A DNA stretch of 64,000 bases from NCBI GenBank assembly GCA_018105865.1, contig CM030832.1, positions 21,322,436-21,386,435 on the forward strand, given 5' to 3'. Of the stretch, positions 20,833-32,999 are shown piece after piece. Source of the stretch: Metaphire vulgaris. Lineage: Eukaryota > Annelida > Clitellata > Crassiclitellata > Megascolecidae. The position numbers and the translations under genes are program-made. The notes under the pieces are model-generated. The model had not been told where the DNA came from, searched no databases, and saw nothing but the letters and a program-made list of their open reading frames with translations. Each line of letters opens with the position of its first letter. Position 1 is the stretch's first letter.

Positions 20833-22526
20833 GACCTCCATAAAGCTAGCAGCAGATTTGATATTCAGATATTTGCACATTCGCTCCATACAGACAACCA
20901 ATAGCCTAGATTAAACTTTGTCATTAAATTAATCATTTCTAATATATTTTAATTTCTGCCTCCATCTACACCGAGTGTTAGCCCAGAGGGCTATACAACA
21001 AAAATATTGAGTCAATATCTCTGGTACATCAAAAGTGTTAGGCCATTTAGACAGTTGCTAATGCTGTTTAATAGCCTAAAAGAGTCATCCTTGTTAAATT
21101 AATTTTTTATGTAACTTTTAAATTTTGGGCTATTTGTATGCGAGTGTTAGCCCTCTGAACTATACCCCTCAAATATTATCCCTCTTGACTATACAACTCC
21201 AGTATTACGTCACTATCTCTAGTAAATCAAATGTGTTCAAAAAAATAATTTAACAATGATGACAATTTTAGGCTATTAAAAAGCATTGGCAAATGTCTAA
21301 ATGGCCAAACACTTTTGATGTACAAGAGATATTGACTCCATATTTTTGTTGTATAGTCCTCTGGGCTAACACTCGGTGTAGATCAGCGGTTCTCAACCTT
21401 TACAGTGTCGCGACCCATTCAATCCAATTACCCATGATGTGGCGACCCCCAACCATAAAATCACTGTAGTTCATAATGTAAACTGTTAAAAACAATTGTG
21501 ATGGTAAGGTATTTCGAGGTAGATTTAGTAAATAAGTGCGATATTAGTTGGTGTTACGCAGTAAGTTAACTATGCGTGTTTCTGTTTGGTATTAATTAAT
21601 AGAAGAGGACGTGCAGAAGGGTTCTAGTGTCGCGCGCTACAATTGGACGTCGGCGAAACTGTTGATGTCGGTTGGAAGTTCAATTCAGCGTTTTTGGAAC
21701 GCCGGAGAGAGTCGTCGTTTCGTCGGAGAAGGACGACCGGAGCAGTGTTCCAGTCTTCGTCGAATATTTTAAATATTTGACTCGATTGTTGTTTAATTCT
21801 GAACCGTGTGTTCAGTCGGGTTAACTGTTGTGACTCACGAAGTCAAGTTTGACTGAGTCCCAGGAACTTTTGACGTTGTAGCTAGAGACAGCTGTTTTGA
21901 AGTTTATATTAGCAACCCCGTTACCCCGTTGTTAAGTGGAAGTTTGCCACAGTTGATTTATAGATAATTCTAAAGACGATAGAATATTTCAGTTGATGAT
22001 TACTATAGCGAGAGATATGTTAATTAAGAATAAAGAAAGTTTTTAATAAGAGACCGTTTTAAATGTCGGCATTACCCGTTCCAGAATTTTCCCCTAGACA
22101 TAGAAATATACGAGCATAGATTTAAATAAGGGGACGGGACGTGACACAATAATGCTACAACAATTAAAATGTTTGAAATCATTCTGATTCAATTGTCTGC
22201 AATGACTATCCTCAAATGACAATTATAGTTTAAAAACGAGTAACTACGAATTGGAAAATTTGTACAGTTACAAGTTTTGCTCATGAAAAAAGAGACAATC
22301 CCATATTGCCGAAGGCTTCAGGCGACCCCTGGCAAATTGTCATTCGACCCCCGTCGGGGTCGCGACCCACAGGTTGAGAACCGCTGGTGTAGATGGAGGC
22401 AGAAATTAAAATATATTACAAATAATTAATTTAATGACAAAGTTTAATTTAGGCTATTGGGCGTCTCTATAGAGCGAATGTGTGAATATCTGAATATCGA
22501 ATCTGCTGCTAGCTTCATGGAGGTCT
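20833..22526. mobile_element. foldback element with long inverted arms, split by a hAT
   Basis: A left arm of about 270 bp (20833-21105) is repeated in inverted orientation as 21238-21383 plus 22395-22526. Arm words include GACCTCCAT.AAGCTAGCAGC, ATATTTTAATTTCTGCCTCC and GTGTTAGCCCAGAGG. The loop is about 130 bp. TTTAG stands just outside both ends. Without the inserted hAT (21384-22386) it would be a near-palindrome of about 690 bp. Confidence 0.82.
21384..22386. mobile_element. hAT element, CAGCGGTTCTCAACC ends
   Basis: Ends CAGCGGTTCTCAACCT and AGGTTGAGAACCGCTG, with GTCGCGACCC just inside both, as in the Charlie-like group of hATs. Exact 8-bp duplication GTGTAGAT at 21376-21383 and 22387-22394. 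No transposase remains recognisable in the 1 kb. Confidence 0.92.
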
Positions 22527-22534
22527 TTAGTCAC

Positions 22535-22587
22535 ACTGTCCTACTCTACCATAGGGTTAGTTGGAACAATGGTAGAGTAGGACAGTG
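22535..22587. repeat. perfect 19-bp hairpin
   Basis: CACTGTCCTACTCTACCAT at 22535-22553 is repeated exactly inverted at 22569-22587, with a 15-nt loop. Flanked by the foldback element on the left and the TTAA element on the right; origin unknown. Confidence 0.85.
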
Positions 22588-22622
22588 CAGCTAAAAATCA
22601 TTTCATAGGTTTCAAAGGTTAA

Positions 22623-24083
22623 CCCTTCACCGTTTACCCAGAGAGAGTCTCGGGTTACGTTATCGATGCTTAGCCGTTTACCCCAAGAGGGACTCGGGCA
22701 GTACTTTGCAAGCCTATAGCAAATCGCTGCACACGATTCTGGCTCATTGTTATACATATATGGCTTTAGTATCCATTTATTTGCCAGATGGCGCTTATTT
22801 TTTAGAATATTCATGCCGATAGCTCTTGAAAAATCAATATTTTCCAATTAGACCCTGGATTTCACCTGTAATAGCGGTGCCTTAACGACCGGAGATTCGT
22901 TGCCATGCGGCAAAATTCCCCAAGAAAGTGGGGATAAGTTGCAGGTAGTGATGTAGCTTTTCCGGAAAAATATCTTGGGGAAAATTTCCAAGAAATTTTC
23001 CGGAAAATTTCCGAGAAATTTTCCGCCAGTATGAAAAATAGACATTACTGTCTTGTGCCAGAAAATATTTTTATATAATACAAAATTGTAGTTTGTTTAA
23101 ATAAATTTATGCTATATTAAACTCATAACGTTGTTGAAGACAGTAGGGCCTTTAAAAGTTACTACAACTGTTAATTTTTTACTGTAGTCACGACTCATAT
23201 AGTTTTATTGTAAATTCAAGAACATTGAAACATAAGTGAATGATAAGTCATACTGTCATATGATAAGCATGCTATGATGCTATAATACTGATATTACATT
23301 GCACATTATGTCGAGATCAAGCTGTACTGTTCTGAGTGTTCTGTTATTAGCTTAATAGCTTCATATAACAAATAACTGTCAACTAGTTTTTTAAAATTTC
23401 AAAATAAACATGCAGCTAGCAACTAAAACTTTAGATAATACGTTTACTGTTCAGTGTTTCTCAATCTTAACAATAGCACAGTAGCACCGTCACGGCGTCA
23501 CCCCCTGTTCATGTGACAGTTCGTTAACAGTTATACAGTAAAATAGTTGTGTACTACACTATAATTATCAGTCCTCCAGAATAATTTCTGCTATCCAATT
23601 AAAGTTACATTGAATAAATTTTTTAATTTTTAGATTTTTAGAAAATTTTCTGGAAAAATACGTCGGAAATTTCCCGCAATTTTCCGGAAAATTAAGAAAT
23701 TTTCCGGGACATTTTTCCACCTCACATCACTAGTTGCAGGATATAAAAATTGAAGGCAAATCTAAATAGAAGAAAAGCAATTTTGAGGTTAATGGTCATA
23801 ATGGAATTTTACTATGTTCAACCGGAGTTTCCTTGGTTCTAGTGAGCGGCCTTTTGCGTAGAGTTTGTAAGACCTTATTCTTTTGATTTCCAAGTAGAAA
23901 TTCAATGACTGAGGACATAAAGAGATACTAAATCTGACCTTTACATTAATTTATAAAGATTTCCTTAGCTTCTGTGCTTCAAAATCAGAAGTCTTTAAAA
24001 TATTTTAAAGCAATGTATTGTCATACTAAAATAAATCATTGCCATGGTAACGGATTGAAAAATGTTAATAAACGGTGAAGGGG
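22623..24083. mobile_element. TTAA-flanked TIR element (piggyBac-like), carries a hAT
   Basis: TTAA borders both sides (22619-22622, 24084-24087). Ends CCCTTCACCGTTTA and TAAACGGTGAAGGGG are inverted copies, and CCC at the border suits piggyBac-type elements. Next to the left end ACCGTTTACCC words repeat. No transposase. A 787-bp hAT (22946-23732) lies inside. Confidence 0.7.
22946..23732. mobile_element. hAT MITE, TAGTGATG ends
   Basis: Ends TAGTGATGTAGC and CTCACATCACTA; exact 8-bp duplication GTTGCAGG at 22938-22945 and 23733-23740. TTTTCCGGAAAAT-like palindromic words are stacked inside each end. No ORF. Confidence 0.88.
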
Positions 24084-24139
24084 TTAAATCCCAAATGGTT
24101 TCTTCACTCAGAACGTTAGCCCTGCCTTAGATGAGCCAT

Positions 24140-24485
24140 AATTGTGACAAAACGTTTTGCACTGTACACGACCCAGGGTTCCCAGCCAACCTTGCAGCCC
24201 TGGTTAGCAGACGGGCAGCTCCCTGACTCGTGGATGCAACCGAGATCAACTCGAGAACTCAGGCTGGCTGTACCTCCACCGTCACGTGCTGCAGTAATCA
24301 GTGAGAGATCAATGACACATGCTACCGAGTGATATTACCACAGAGATTGACTCTGAACAGTTCCTGCGGAAACTCAAAACATTCTTTTTTACAAAAATCA
24401 TTTGGACTGTAAAGTGCTTTTGAACCTTATTCATGTGTACGGCGCTATATAAATCGGCTTGTTTAATAATAATAAATATGGGCCT
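24140..24485 (+). mobile_element. LINE 3' end with short (AAT) tail
   Basis: Plus strand: TRELRLAVPPPSRAAVISER, then after a frameshift TEIDSEQFLRKLKTFFF, a 3' UTR with GGCGCTATATAAATCGG and AATAATAATAAA at 24465-24477. Same general CR1/L2-type ending as other copies in the window. Confidence 0.8.
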
Positions 24486-25206
24486 AAGACGCGGGCAAGT
24501 ATTCAGGAAATGCTATTTGACAAGATGCTTATTATTGGTCAATGGCCAGCAGCTGTCCGCCATGAATGTAATTGTTTGACCTTACCTATCTATATAACTA
24601 CCTATCTTCCTACATACCTATCTAATACCTATCTACCTACCTACCAACATACCTACATACCTACCTACCTATTTACTTCCATTTACAATGACAAGCGTGT
24701 CTTTCGGGACACAGGGATATAGCACCTTAAACCGCGACTGTCCCGGTAAAGACGGGACGTATGGTCACCTTGAAATAGTTAGACGTGAAGACGTCTACCG
24801 CTAAATAAACCGATGATTTAGGTTTAGATTTAACTTAAATCCATTATCGACATATACAACTTGATCGGTAAAGAGATATGTAGTTCAGACCTGCGTTTGA
24901 TATTAAATGTTGGAATACTTTGCTTCGTAAATATAGAACGTTTAACTCAAAATAAAATTTTCCACAGCAGCAGTCGAACGATTTTTGAAGGTATATAAAA
25001 CAAGTTCTATGACAAGCAAACGAAATTATGTGAATTTACATTATTGTCTTTATTTAACAGGACGTAAAATATTTCTGTGAAACTACGACGGGTTTTCCGG
25101 CTATTTATAGATACACTGGAATTACCTTAGATCTCCAACGGTCTAAGCATGGAGGTATTATCCCAGGAGACGGTATTACGTCATTTCTAGCCCAGGCTGC
25201 GTGAAG
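24486..25206. other. no gene seen; (TACC)n-rich patch
   Basis: Degenerate CTACCTACCTAC repeats cover about 24590-24680. The motif GGAGGTATTATCCCAGGAGAC near 25151 recurs diverged near 37120 and 40650, so it is part of an old repeat. Confidence 0.4.
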
Positions 25207-27073
25207 TAGCGTTGCGCCGAGTAACTCGAGTAACGCGAGTACTCGACTCCAAATTGGAGTCGAGTAATTTTTTTGGAGTCGAGTACTCGCATAGAATAGT
25301 TAAATAAAGAATAACCAAAAAATTAATTAAAATTTGGCCAACCCGTTATTTGTTACAAATTATTATTCGGCTTTATTTAAGTTATTCGTAATTGTTATGA
25401 ATGATTGACCTGGTCTTTTGCAGATGGATTTTGAAGTACCATCGATTGATATCCTTGAGTATTAGAAATGGTGCTATAGAAGTGCATAATTATTATTTAT
25501 TATTGATCAGCATTTTTGAAATTATTCATTTCTGGTTTTCCGCACATCTTTAAGTTTACTTTGCAGAGATCACGTCACGTGCTGCAACAGTCAACTGAAC
25601 TGATGTCACTGACGATGCGCAACATACAGTATTTACAAATCAAACGTGATTTGTGATTACTAATTTGCACATTAGCGTTTGTGTCCGACCGGTTTAGCCG
25701 AATCGTTTGCTTGCCCTGCTTTCTTACTGGTCTGGCTTTCATAATTTCATTGTCCCGAATACGTGTGGAAAGTGACAACTTTACATCTTTCGATCTCTGA
25801 CGACGTTTTGCGAAACAAATTTTTTGGCTGTAATCGGCGAAGGACCTTGACAGAGGTCGGGGCGAGATGGCATTTGGCCATGGAAATCATATACAAGTAG
25901 AATCTAAACAGTGTTATAAATTAGTAAGCATTCCAAATATATTTCAATGAGGAAACGAAGCAGTTGAACTGCGCAATTTCAAGCATGTGTGATATTATAC
26001 CAATATGTCAAATTGCTGTTATTATAAATTTATTATTGTATTTGACTTAGACTCAGACAGCGCCAGTACTATAGTGAAATGACTACTACTATCATGGCGT
26101 CCCGGAATGGCGTAAAAGAAATCTGATCACCCTAATGTGACCCTATATCCCCCACACTGCTCCAGGTCTCAAATCGGTTGAAATCGCACCCAGCACGGTT
26201 AAAACTTAAAAAGCACCCAAATTCAGTATGATCCATGTCATCTCACACATAGCTGACAGCTTCACCGCACCCGTATCCAGTGGACATAGTCTGCTTTTTG
26301 ATCAAAGATGACATCGAAAATCTAGAATCCGAAATCTACGTTCAAATTGTAAAGATGCCTGAGAGTTTAGACTGCAATAGATGCCTTAATTGACAGATGC
26401 CTAAATTCAATGATGATAGATTTATAGTAGGCCTAATGGAAATTGAGAACGGCGAACGGATTAAAGGAACGGTAGTAGATCTACGCCTTGTGCTTTTTCA
26501 CAAATTTCACTTACACGAAACGCGGTCATCTCTAACCTCACACCGTGATTTATGGGTTTTTCTCTGGGTACGGTAGCGTACGGTATTCCAAGAACTGAAA
26601 CAGTCAGTCTTTGTTCTCGTGTAATATATATATATGGAATATATATATCAGATATATATATATATGCACACACAAATCTGGAACTCTCAGTGTCGGCTGT
26701 CAGATCTTCCAATAAACTGAGTATTTGCAGATCTAGGCTTTAAACACATCTCTTCCTATTAGCGTTCCTCCATAGTCTGTCTTGCTGTTTCCCTCTGACT
26801 GATCTCTGGAATGACCTGGTCTTTTGCGGATGGATTTTAATTATTATTATTATTATTATTATTATTTATTTGTTTGAATATCCGAAAAATTGAGTTGTTA
26901 CTGGAACTTACTGCATTTAGTGTTTTGCTTTGGTTAAATGAGGGTCATGAGGCAAATAATACGCATTATGTGAGTGTAACGTTTGCAAATCATGTATTTC
27001 CGGTTTTACGCGAGTACATAATAATAAACTCGACATTACTCGACTCCTACGACTGGTTACTCGGTTAGCGCAG
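25207..27073. mobile_element. candidate DNA element with CGAGTAAC-rich ends
   Basis: The left end (TAGCGTTGCGCCGAGTAAC) and the right end, reverse-complemented (TAGGCTGCGCTAACCGAGTAAC), are similar, and both ends are rich in ACTCGACTCC words. I cannot find a matching 8-bp duplication, so boundaries are uncertain. The interior has TA and ATT microsatellites (26612-26672, 26839-26873) and no recognisable gene. Confidence 0.5.
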
Positions 27074-27633
27074 CCTAGCGCACAAAAAGGAGTATAGCGC
27101 GCATCATGGCTAAAAACAAAAATCGTTCAAATCGGAAATATGCGGCCACAAGGTTGAATCGGACGATGGGACGAATACAGAAGTAGTGTTAAGGGTTAGG
27201 GTTATATTATTCCTTTAAATTATCCGTGGAAATTCATTTACAGTAATGCCAGCCTGTTCAGCCTATGGTGTACGCAGTGGGATCCCACCGTAGGTTTAAC
27301 ATTTCACCGGTATTAGGGTCCATCCTGGTACATGCCAAAGCATATTCTCTTAATCCTATTCCCCATGATTCATTAAAACATTAAATGTTTAAATGTTTAA
27401 TTTAATGTTTAATCATATTCCTCATGGAATGAAAATGTTTAATGTTTAATTTAATGTTTAATCATATTAACCATGGCTCAGCTGATATTAAATTTGGCCA
27501 ACCGCAGGAACACCGTCCGTATATCGGCTTTATTTGTGTTATTCACGTGACCAATAATGAATGATTGTCCTAGAATTTAATATATAAATCTATGTGCGTA
27601 CCAGCATCTCCATGGTAACGTGTACATGGTGTC

Positions 27634-30600
27634 ATGGAAGATAAATCCAAAAATATGTTTAGGTGCTTGTGGCAAGACTGCGGGAAAGTGTATGGAAATA
27701 CGGACTCCCTAAGAAAGCATCAGCGGCAAAAGCAGCACGAATGCAATGGGGAACCTTCTATGTACCTTCAGTCAGTGGCGAAACTTTTGTGTCCCTTCAT
27801 TGACTGTGACAAGCGGCAAGTATCAATCTGATCGGTTACGCCGTGGCTTTGGCCTGGCCTTAAGGCTAAATTCAGAGTCCTTGATCTGGGCCTTGAGGAC
27901 TGGGGCCTGACCATGATCATGAGCGCTAAGGCCTTGGCCTTGAGTCCTGGGCTTTGACAGCTGTAGCCTTGGCCGAAACTAGGCCAAGGACCAGGCCAAA
28001 CAAAAGAATCTCAATCCAAGCATTCATCAATTGACCAGAATATGTAAAATGAAACATTGAAATGAATTTTTCAATATTAAACGAAATAATTGATTTTTCG
28101 TGTTTGACAATTGTAACAATTGATCATCATTTATGAAATGATGTAAATGTTTTTACATCATTTCATAAATGCATTGAGAGCTTTGGCTTTGACCTTGGTA
28201 AATACTGGTAAAACTGGTATTGCAAATACTTGGTAAACATTGGTAAATATGGTGCTATCCAGACAACATAGTTTAGCTATACAGTTTGAGAAATGATTCC
28301 CTCAATACAAAAACATCTAAACTGTATTCATTGACGTTTTATATCTAGAGGTGCATATTAACAGTTATTATGTATGCATAAAATTTCAGGTTTCCACGAA
28401 TGGTGAATCTTTGTACTCGTGTGAAAAATGAGCATAGTGCAGCTGAAGCCATAATTGAGGAAGAGAAATTTGAAAATTTTGAGAAGGTGGGTATACATCG
28501 GCTTAGAATTTCTGGTTCAGATAACTGTATATGTTCACAAGTTTGTATTATTAAATTATTGGAAGGAGCTGATAACCTGACAACAATAGCAATATCCCAT
28601 TATTATTATTATTATTATTATTAAACTGACAATTTCTTGTGTGCCATATTACCAAAATATCAGGAGCAAGGGTACATTACAGAGTTCAATAAAAGTAAAT
28701 AAAATCACAGTCATCAACAACAAAAAATGTGAATGCAAAGCAACCTAAGTTAGAAAAGAATAAGATTTTCTAAACAAATAAGTCTTGAGATTTTTCTTAA
28801 AGGATGTCAGATAACAGGATGATTTCACAGTTATAGATAGATCATTTCATGTCTTTGGCCCTGATACTGCAAATGACCTGGAACCATTAACCGGAAAGCT
28901 TATAAATCCCGCTGGCTGATAAGTTGTGATAACCAATAGCCGGTTAGAGTATAACAAAAAGTACTCGAAAACTAAATAAAGATACTGTATAATGACATGT
29001 CATGGCATCACGCTACAATTTCTTAACTTTACTGCTATATGATGAAATGTAGTAAATTAAGGTGCTATCGATTGTACAGTTTATTGAGTGGAAGCTACAA
29101 CTGGAGGAAACAACAAACAGCAGTTATGTTCAGCATGAAGCTGCAAAGCAAAGAAATCGCATGAAACACCATTATTTCTACTGTCATCGATCAGGGCAAA
29201 ACTGTAAAGTGATACTGAAGGAAGCGGATCGACGTCGTGGGCTAAAAAGTCAGGGTTTGTAGTCAACATGTACATCTCTTACAGATTCTGAATACAATAA
29301 GTATCCACATGCATGCGCACTGCCAAGCAAGAATTGTTGAAATTCCATTGCACGTTAACAAGCCTTTACTTAGAACTCTGCAACAATATGTAAAGTTTTA
29401 GTAATAAATATTTTATTATTTTATTTATTCCTGCTAAATTGTTGAATGCCGTTGTGTTGTGATGGCATGACATGTGCCACTGAAAATGACATTGGCAACT
29501 ATAGGTTTATGGTGTAATGGATAAGATCCTATCTGGATCAGCCCCACCACACCAAAGTTTGCTATATATGTTTTATGTTTTGTTACCTATGTAGGCATTT
29601 GCAAGGTCGAAGCTACATGCACTGCACACATGGCTGTAGCTGTAGATGTGACTTCCAAAGCAGTAACTGTCTCGTTTTGTCGGTATCACGCTGGTCATTC
29701 GTTGGATATTGGTCACCTCAGGCTGTCAAACGTTGCACGTCTGGAAGTTGCAGCGCTGCTCCAACAGGGTGTCACCATAAGCAAAATTATGGACACAATG
29801 AGAGATCGAGTGGGACAAACACTGAAACGCGACAACCTTATATGCCGGTACGTTCATTAGACAATATTCTAAGGGGCCATCCATATAGTACGTATGCAAA
29901 AAAAGTAATATTATCAACCCCCTCCCCTGTTGCACATCGTACATTTTGGTTAACCCCACCCCTATGCGTACGTACAAATTAGCAACCCCCGCATGGTGAA
30001 AATTAATTTTTAGCCATAGCCTAAATGCATTTGTTTACTATTAAATAAAAGGTTTTTAACATTTAAATAACCTTTGTTTGACCGTGAAAAAGTAATTCTG
30101 TTCAAATCAAATGTTTGTGTGAATATACAGTACCAGCCTTCTATCTATTTATAAATTTGAATGTGCATATGTACAAATTCATTCATGAGCCCCCTTCCCC
30201 GTACGCTTCCGTACGCAGAATCGCCTAAATCTCAGCCCCCCTCCCCCTTGGTGCATACTTACTATATGGACAGCCCCTAATGTGTGTTTATCATTATATA
30301 CAATTTATTTGATTGAAAGATTGCCATCATTCTCTGATTTGTTATTATAGCAGACAGAAGAGATTATTGCAATTTGGTAACTGACAAATGGTCACACTAT
30401 AGGTAGTATATTTAAAAATGCACCATGTTGCTTAAAATAATATATACAGCTAATATATACAGCTAAACGCTGTTATTAAACTAATTTTTCATTGTTGTAT
30501 ATAAACCCATAGTTTATGAATTCCTTTTAAAAGCTATATAAATTTAAACTTGCTCTGTATAATGTTCTCAAAATGGTTAAGTGTTACATGCAAAACAGTC

Positions 30601-32460
30601 TCTTGGACTATTTATGGCTAATGTGGTTATTATACTGTGTTTATTAGCAAAGATATTCATAACGTGAAAGTGCAGTTCAATGTTGGCTGCATTCAAAAGT
30701 GTTCAGAAGACCATACATCCGTTGACATTTGGGTGCAACAGCTGCAAGACATGGGTGACAACAGCCCGGTTCTTCTGTACAAGCCACAGGGCACAAGTTC
30801 AGCGGATGAAACAACGGGTCTGTCCACGTCAGATTTTATCCTTTGCCTGCAGACAATTACTCAGCGGACAAGCATGCTACAGTTCGGCAATGGAAACATA
30901 GTTTGCCTCGATAGCACCCACGGTACAAATCAGTATGATTTTAATCTAATAACAATGATGGTTGTTGACGACTTTGGTGAAGGCAGTCCTGTTGCATTTA
31001 TGATTTGTAACAGAGAAGACGAAACAGCACTAGTTCTTTTCTTCAGAGCCATTAAAGCACAACTTCCAAGCAATGTCTCATATAGTGCCAGCCATGTAAT
31101 GACGGATGATGCCAATCAATATTTTAATGCATGGAGTGCTGTATTTGGACCTGCTGAGAAGAAACTGTGCACATGGCATGTAGACAAGAACTGGCGAAAG
31201 GCCATAAAACAACACATCCGGGATCCCAGTGATCAAATTGACGTCTATCACATGCTGCGAAGCCTGCTTCAGGAGCTCAATGAAGCAGACTTCAAGCACT
31301 GTTTGCAGTCCTTTCGGCAGTATGTCTCACAACAATGGCCACAGTTTGGAGCATACTTCGATTTGTATTGCTCACGCACAGACCAGTGGGCATACTGCTA
31401 TCGCATTGGGACGCAGTCAAACACAAACATGTATGTTGAGTCGTTTCACAACGTTATAAAATCGTGCTACATGGAGCGAAAGTGCAATAGGCGCGTAGAC
31501 AGCCTGATCGCAATTCTTCTGCGAATTGCACGAGACAAGGCATTTGAACGGCTCATCAAAGTCGAAAAACATTCATCAAGCAAAAAGGTAAAAGAAATCA
31601 GCAAGCGCCACGTAATACTCCTGCCGGATTTGCCTCCTAATCACTGTGGTGGATGGAAAGTTCCATCGGCATCACAGCCCAATCAAGATCATTTCGTTGT
31701 CCTGTCAAGAGAACATTGCTCATGCAACATGCATTGTGTTAAGTGCCAATGCTGCCCACACATGTACCACTGTTCATGTGTAGACTTTGCTGTGCACTGC
31801 ACTGTGTGCAAGCATGTGCACACAATACACGAGTTGCGGCAGCAGCATGGTCAAGTTCAGGTGATGGATTTGAGTGAAGAGGAAATCACTCCAGCAGCTG
31901 ATGTTGAGCCGATGCAGCTTGATGTGCCTGAGCCAATGCAGCTTGATGTGCCTGTGTCAGTACCAAATGTGTCATTGGAGACAACCAATGCCAACAACAT
32001 GGATGCTATGGAGAGGGTTCGTACAAGGTTACTGTCAGAATTTCAGCAGGGGATAGCCTTGACGACTTCATGTGACAGCATGGAAGCAATGGCATGTGCT
32101 TTGACACACATGAAGACTGCTAATGCAAGCCTTCGTGCTGTAGCAAAATCACAGACAGAGAGTCTGCAGGTTGCTCGAAAGCTGTCTGCAAATAAAAAAC
32201 TGGACAAGCAGCTTAGATTCTTCAGCACAAAAGCAAAGAGGAAGCCTGCTTCTCAGGGACTTACAAAGCCATGCACTGCCAAAGTGTCTTCTTTGAAGAA
32301 GATGCTATTGCATGGTACTACAGGCTGTAAAACCCAGCAGGACAGTTCTGTCGATAGTTCGCATACATCTGTTGATGTTGACGCACTATTTAATGGTTTT
32401 ACTGACGTGCCATATTGTGTAGACACTGAAGATGTAATTGCATCTAGTCAAATTGAATAG
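27634..32460 (+). CDS. MULE transposase-SWIM zinc-finger protein, five exons
   Basis: Exons: 27634-27815, 28390-28486, 29080-29254, 29595-29847, 30648-32460. They total 2,520 bases, 839 residues, and phases match at all four junctions. The N-terminus has a C2H2 finger (C11, C16, H29, H35) and a second finger-like CPFIDCDKR split by intron 1. Exon 3 has a CHRSG motif and exon 4 HLRLSNVARLEVAALLQQGV, both usual N-terminal parts of this family. The MULE catalytic region has D324 (CLDSTHGTN), D389 (MTDDANQY), CTWHVDKNW and E500 (MYVESFH). A SWIM finger (C611, C613, C623, H625: HCSC...CKH) follows, then a tail with two EPMQLDVP repeats. All three catalytic residues are present and no stop or frameshift occurs. 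MULE transposases cut and paste DNA; related proteins in animals have been domesticated. I see no terminal inverted repeats around it, and a LINE and a MITE sit in its introns, which favours a resident host gene. Confidence 0.82.
27840..28010. repeat. GGCCTTGGCCT-rich minisatellite in intron 1
   Basis: Degenerate CTTGGCCTTGAG and its complement are repeated through this stretch. Confidence 0.6.
28128..28171. repeat. 20-bp perfect hairpin in intron 1
   Basis: CATTTATGAAATGATGTAAA at 28128-28147 is repeated exactly inverted at 28152-28171 with a 4-nt loop. It may be a tiny MITE or a transcribed hairpin; too short for a typical animal miRNA precursor on its own. Confidence 0.8.
28594..28905 (-). 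mobile_element. LINE 3' end in intron 2 of the MULE-SWIM gene
   Basis: Minus strand: NDLSITVKSSCYLTSFKKNL then KTYLFRKSYSF, with (AAT)n tail (plus-strand ATT at 28598-28622). Antisense to the host gene. Confidence 0.8.
29873..30277. mobile_element. TIR element (GGCNGTCC family), copy 4, in intron 4
   Basis: Ends GGGGCCATCCATATAGTACG and ACTATATGGACAGCCCC; TAA flanks both ends. C-rich tracts with GTACG words replace the GACGTCA of copy 2, so it is a different subfamily. It lies in intron 4 of the MULE-SWIM gene. Confidence 0.72.
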
Positions 32461-32765
32461 AAACTATTAATTCTGTCAATGTGCTTATGTCAATATGTCA
32501 AGGTGCACTCTCCGGGTTGACTAATGTGTGCTGATGCCATATTACTATGGTCATATAGGTTAAATGATTAAATGTGACCAACTGTAAGCTGAACTATATT
32601 CACATTTCTTTACATCAATATGCTGTTATTAAGTTTTTGCTGCTTTCATCATACATTGAAATATAAAAAAGCAAGCATGTGATTTATATCTTCATTTTTA
32701 ACATTAAGACCTTAACTCACAAAGTAATTAACTAATAATAACATAAACAGAAATATGCAATATGA
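32461..32765. other. 3' flank of the MULE-SWIM gene
   Basis: AT-rich sequence, probably the 3' UTR. No canonical AATAAA seen; ATATAAAAAAG near 32660 is the nearest candidate. Confidence 0.4.
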
Positions 32766-32773
32766 GTATCATA

Positions 32774-32934
32774 CAGGGATATTTTTACATCCCCTCCCCA
32801 ATTTGAAGTTGACACCCCCAAAATTTGGTAATGTGACAGTGGTATGCATACAAAATGCATACTAATTAGCTCCTTACAACCCCCTCAATTTGAGGTCAAC
32901 ACCCTCCAAATTCACAATCCTAGAAATATCCCTG
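32774..32934. mobile_element. hAT MITE, CAGGGATATTT family
   Basis: Ends CAGGGATATTTTTACA and CCTAGAAATATCCCTG; 8-bp duplication GTATCATA / GTGTCATA (one mismatch) at 32766-32773 and 32935-32942. Same family as 20064 and 38137, here in the opposite orientation. Confidence 0.87.
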
Positions 32935-32999
32935 GTGTCATATGAAAACCAAATCTCTTACAGTACTATTTAACAATAGGATCTTGAAAATTAACCAAA

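Larger units (their letters stand above)
27816..28389 (+). other. GC-AG intron 1 of the MULE-SWIM gene
   Basis: The exon break inside the second zinc finger needs the donor GCAAGTAT at 27816 and acceptor TTTCAG at 28384-28389. Splicing there completes an Arg codon (CG+G) and gives CDKR-FPRMVNL. The nearest GT donor (27820) would shift the frame into a stop. GCAAGT is the usual sequence of the rare GC donor class. Confidence 0.75.

Noticed and set aside
25207..27073. hAT with 8-bp duplication
   Set aside because: The ends are similar but the flanks do not match over 8 bp, so I kept it only as a candidate element of unknown type.
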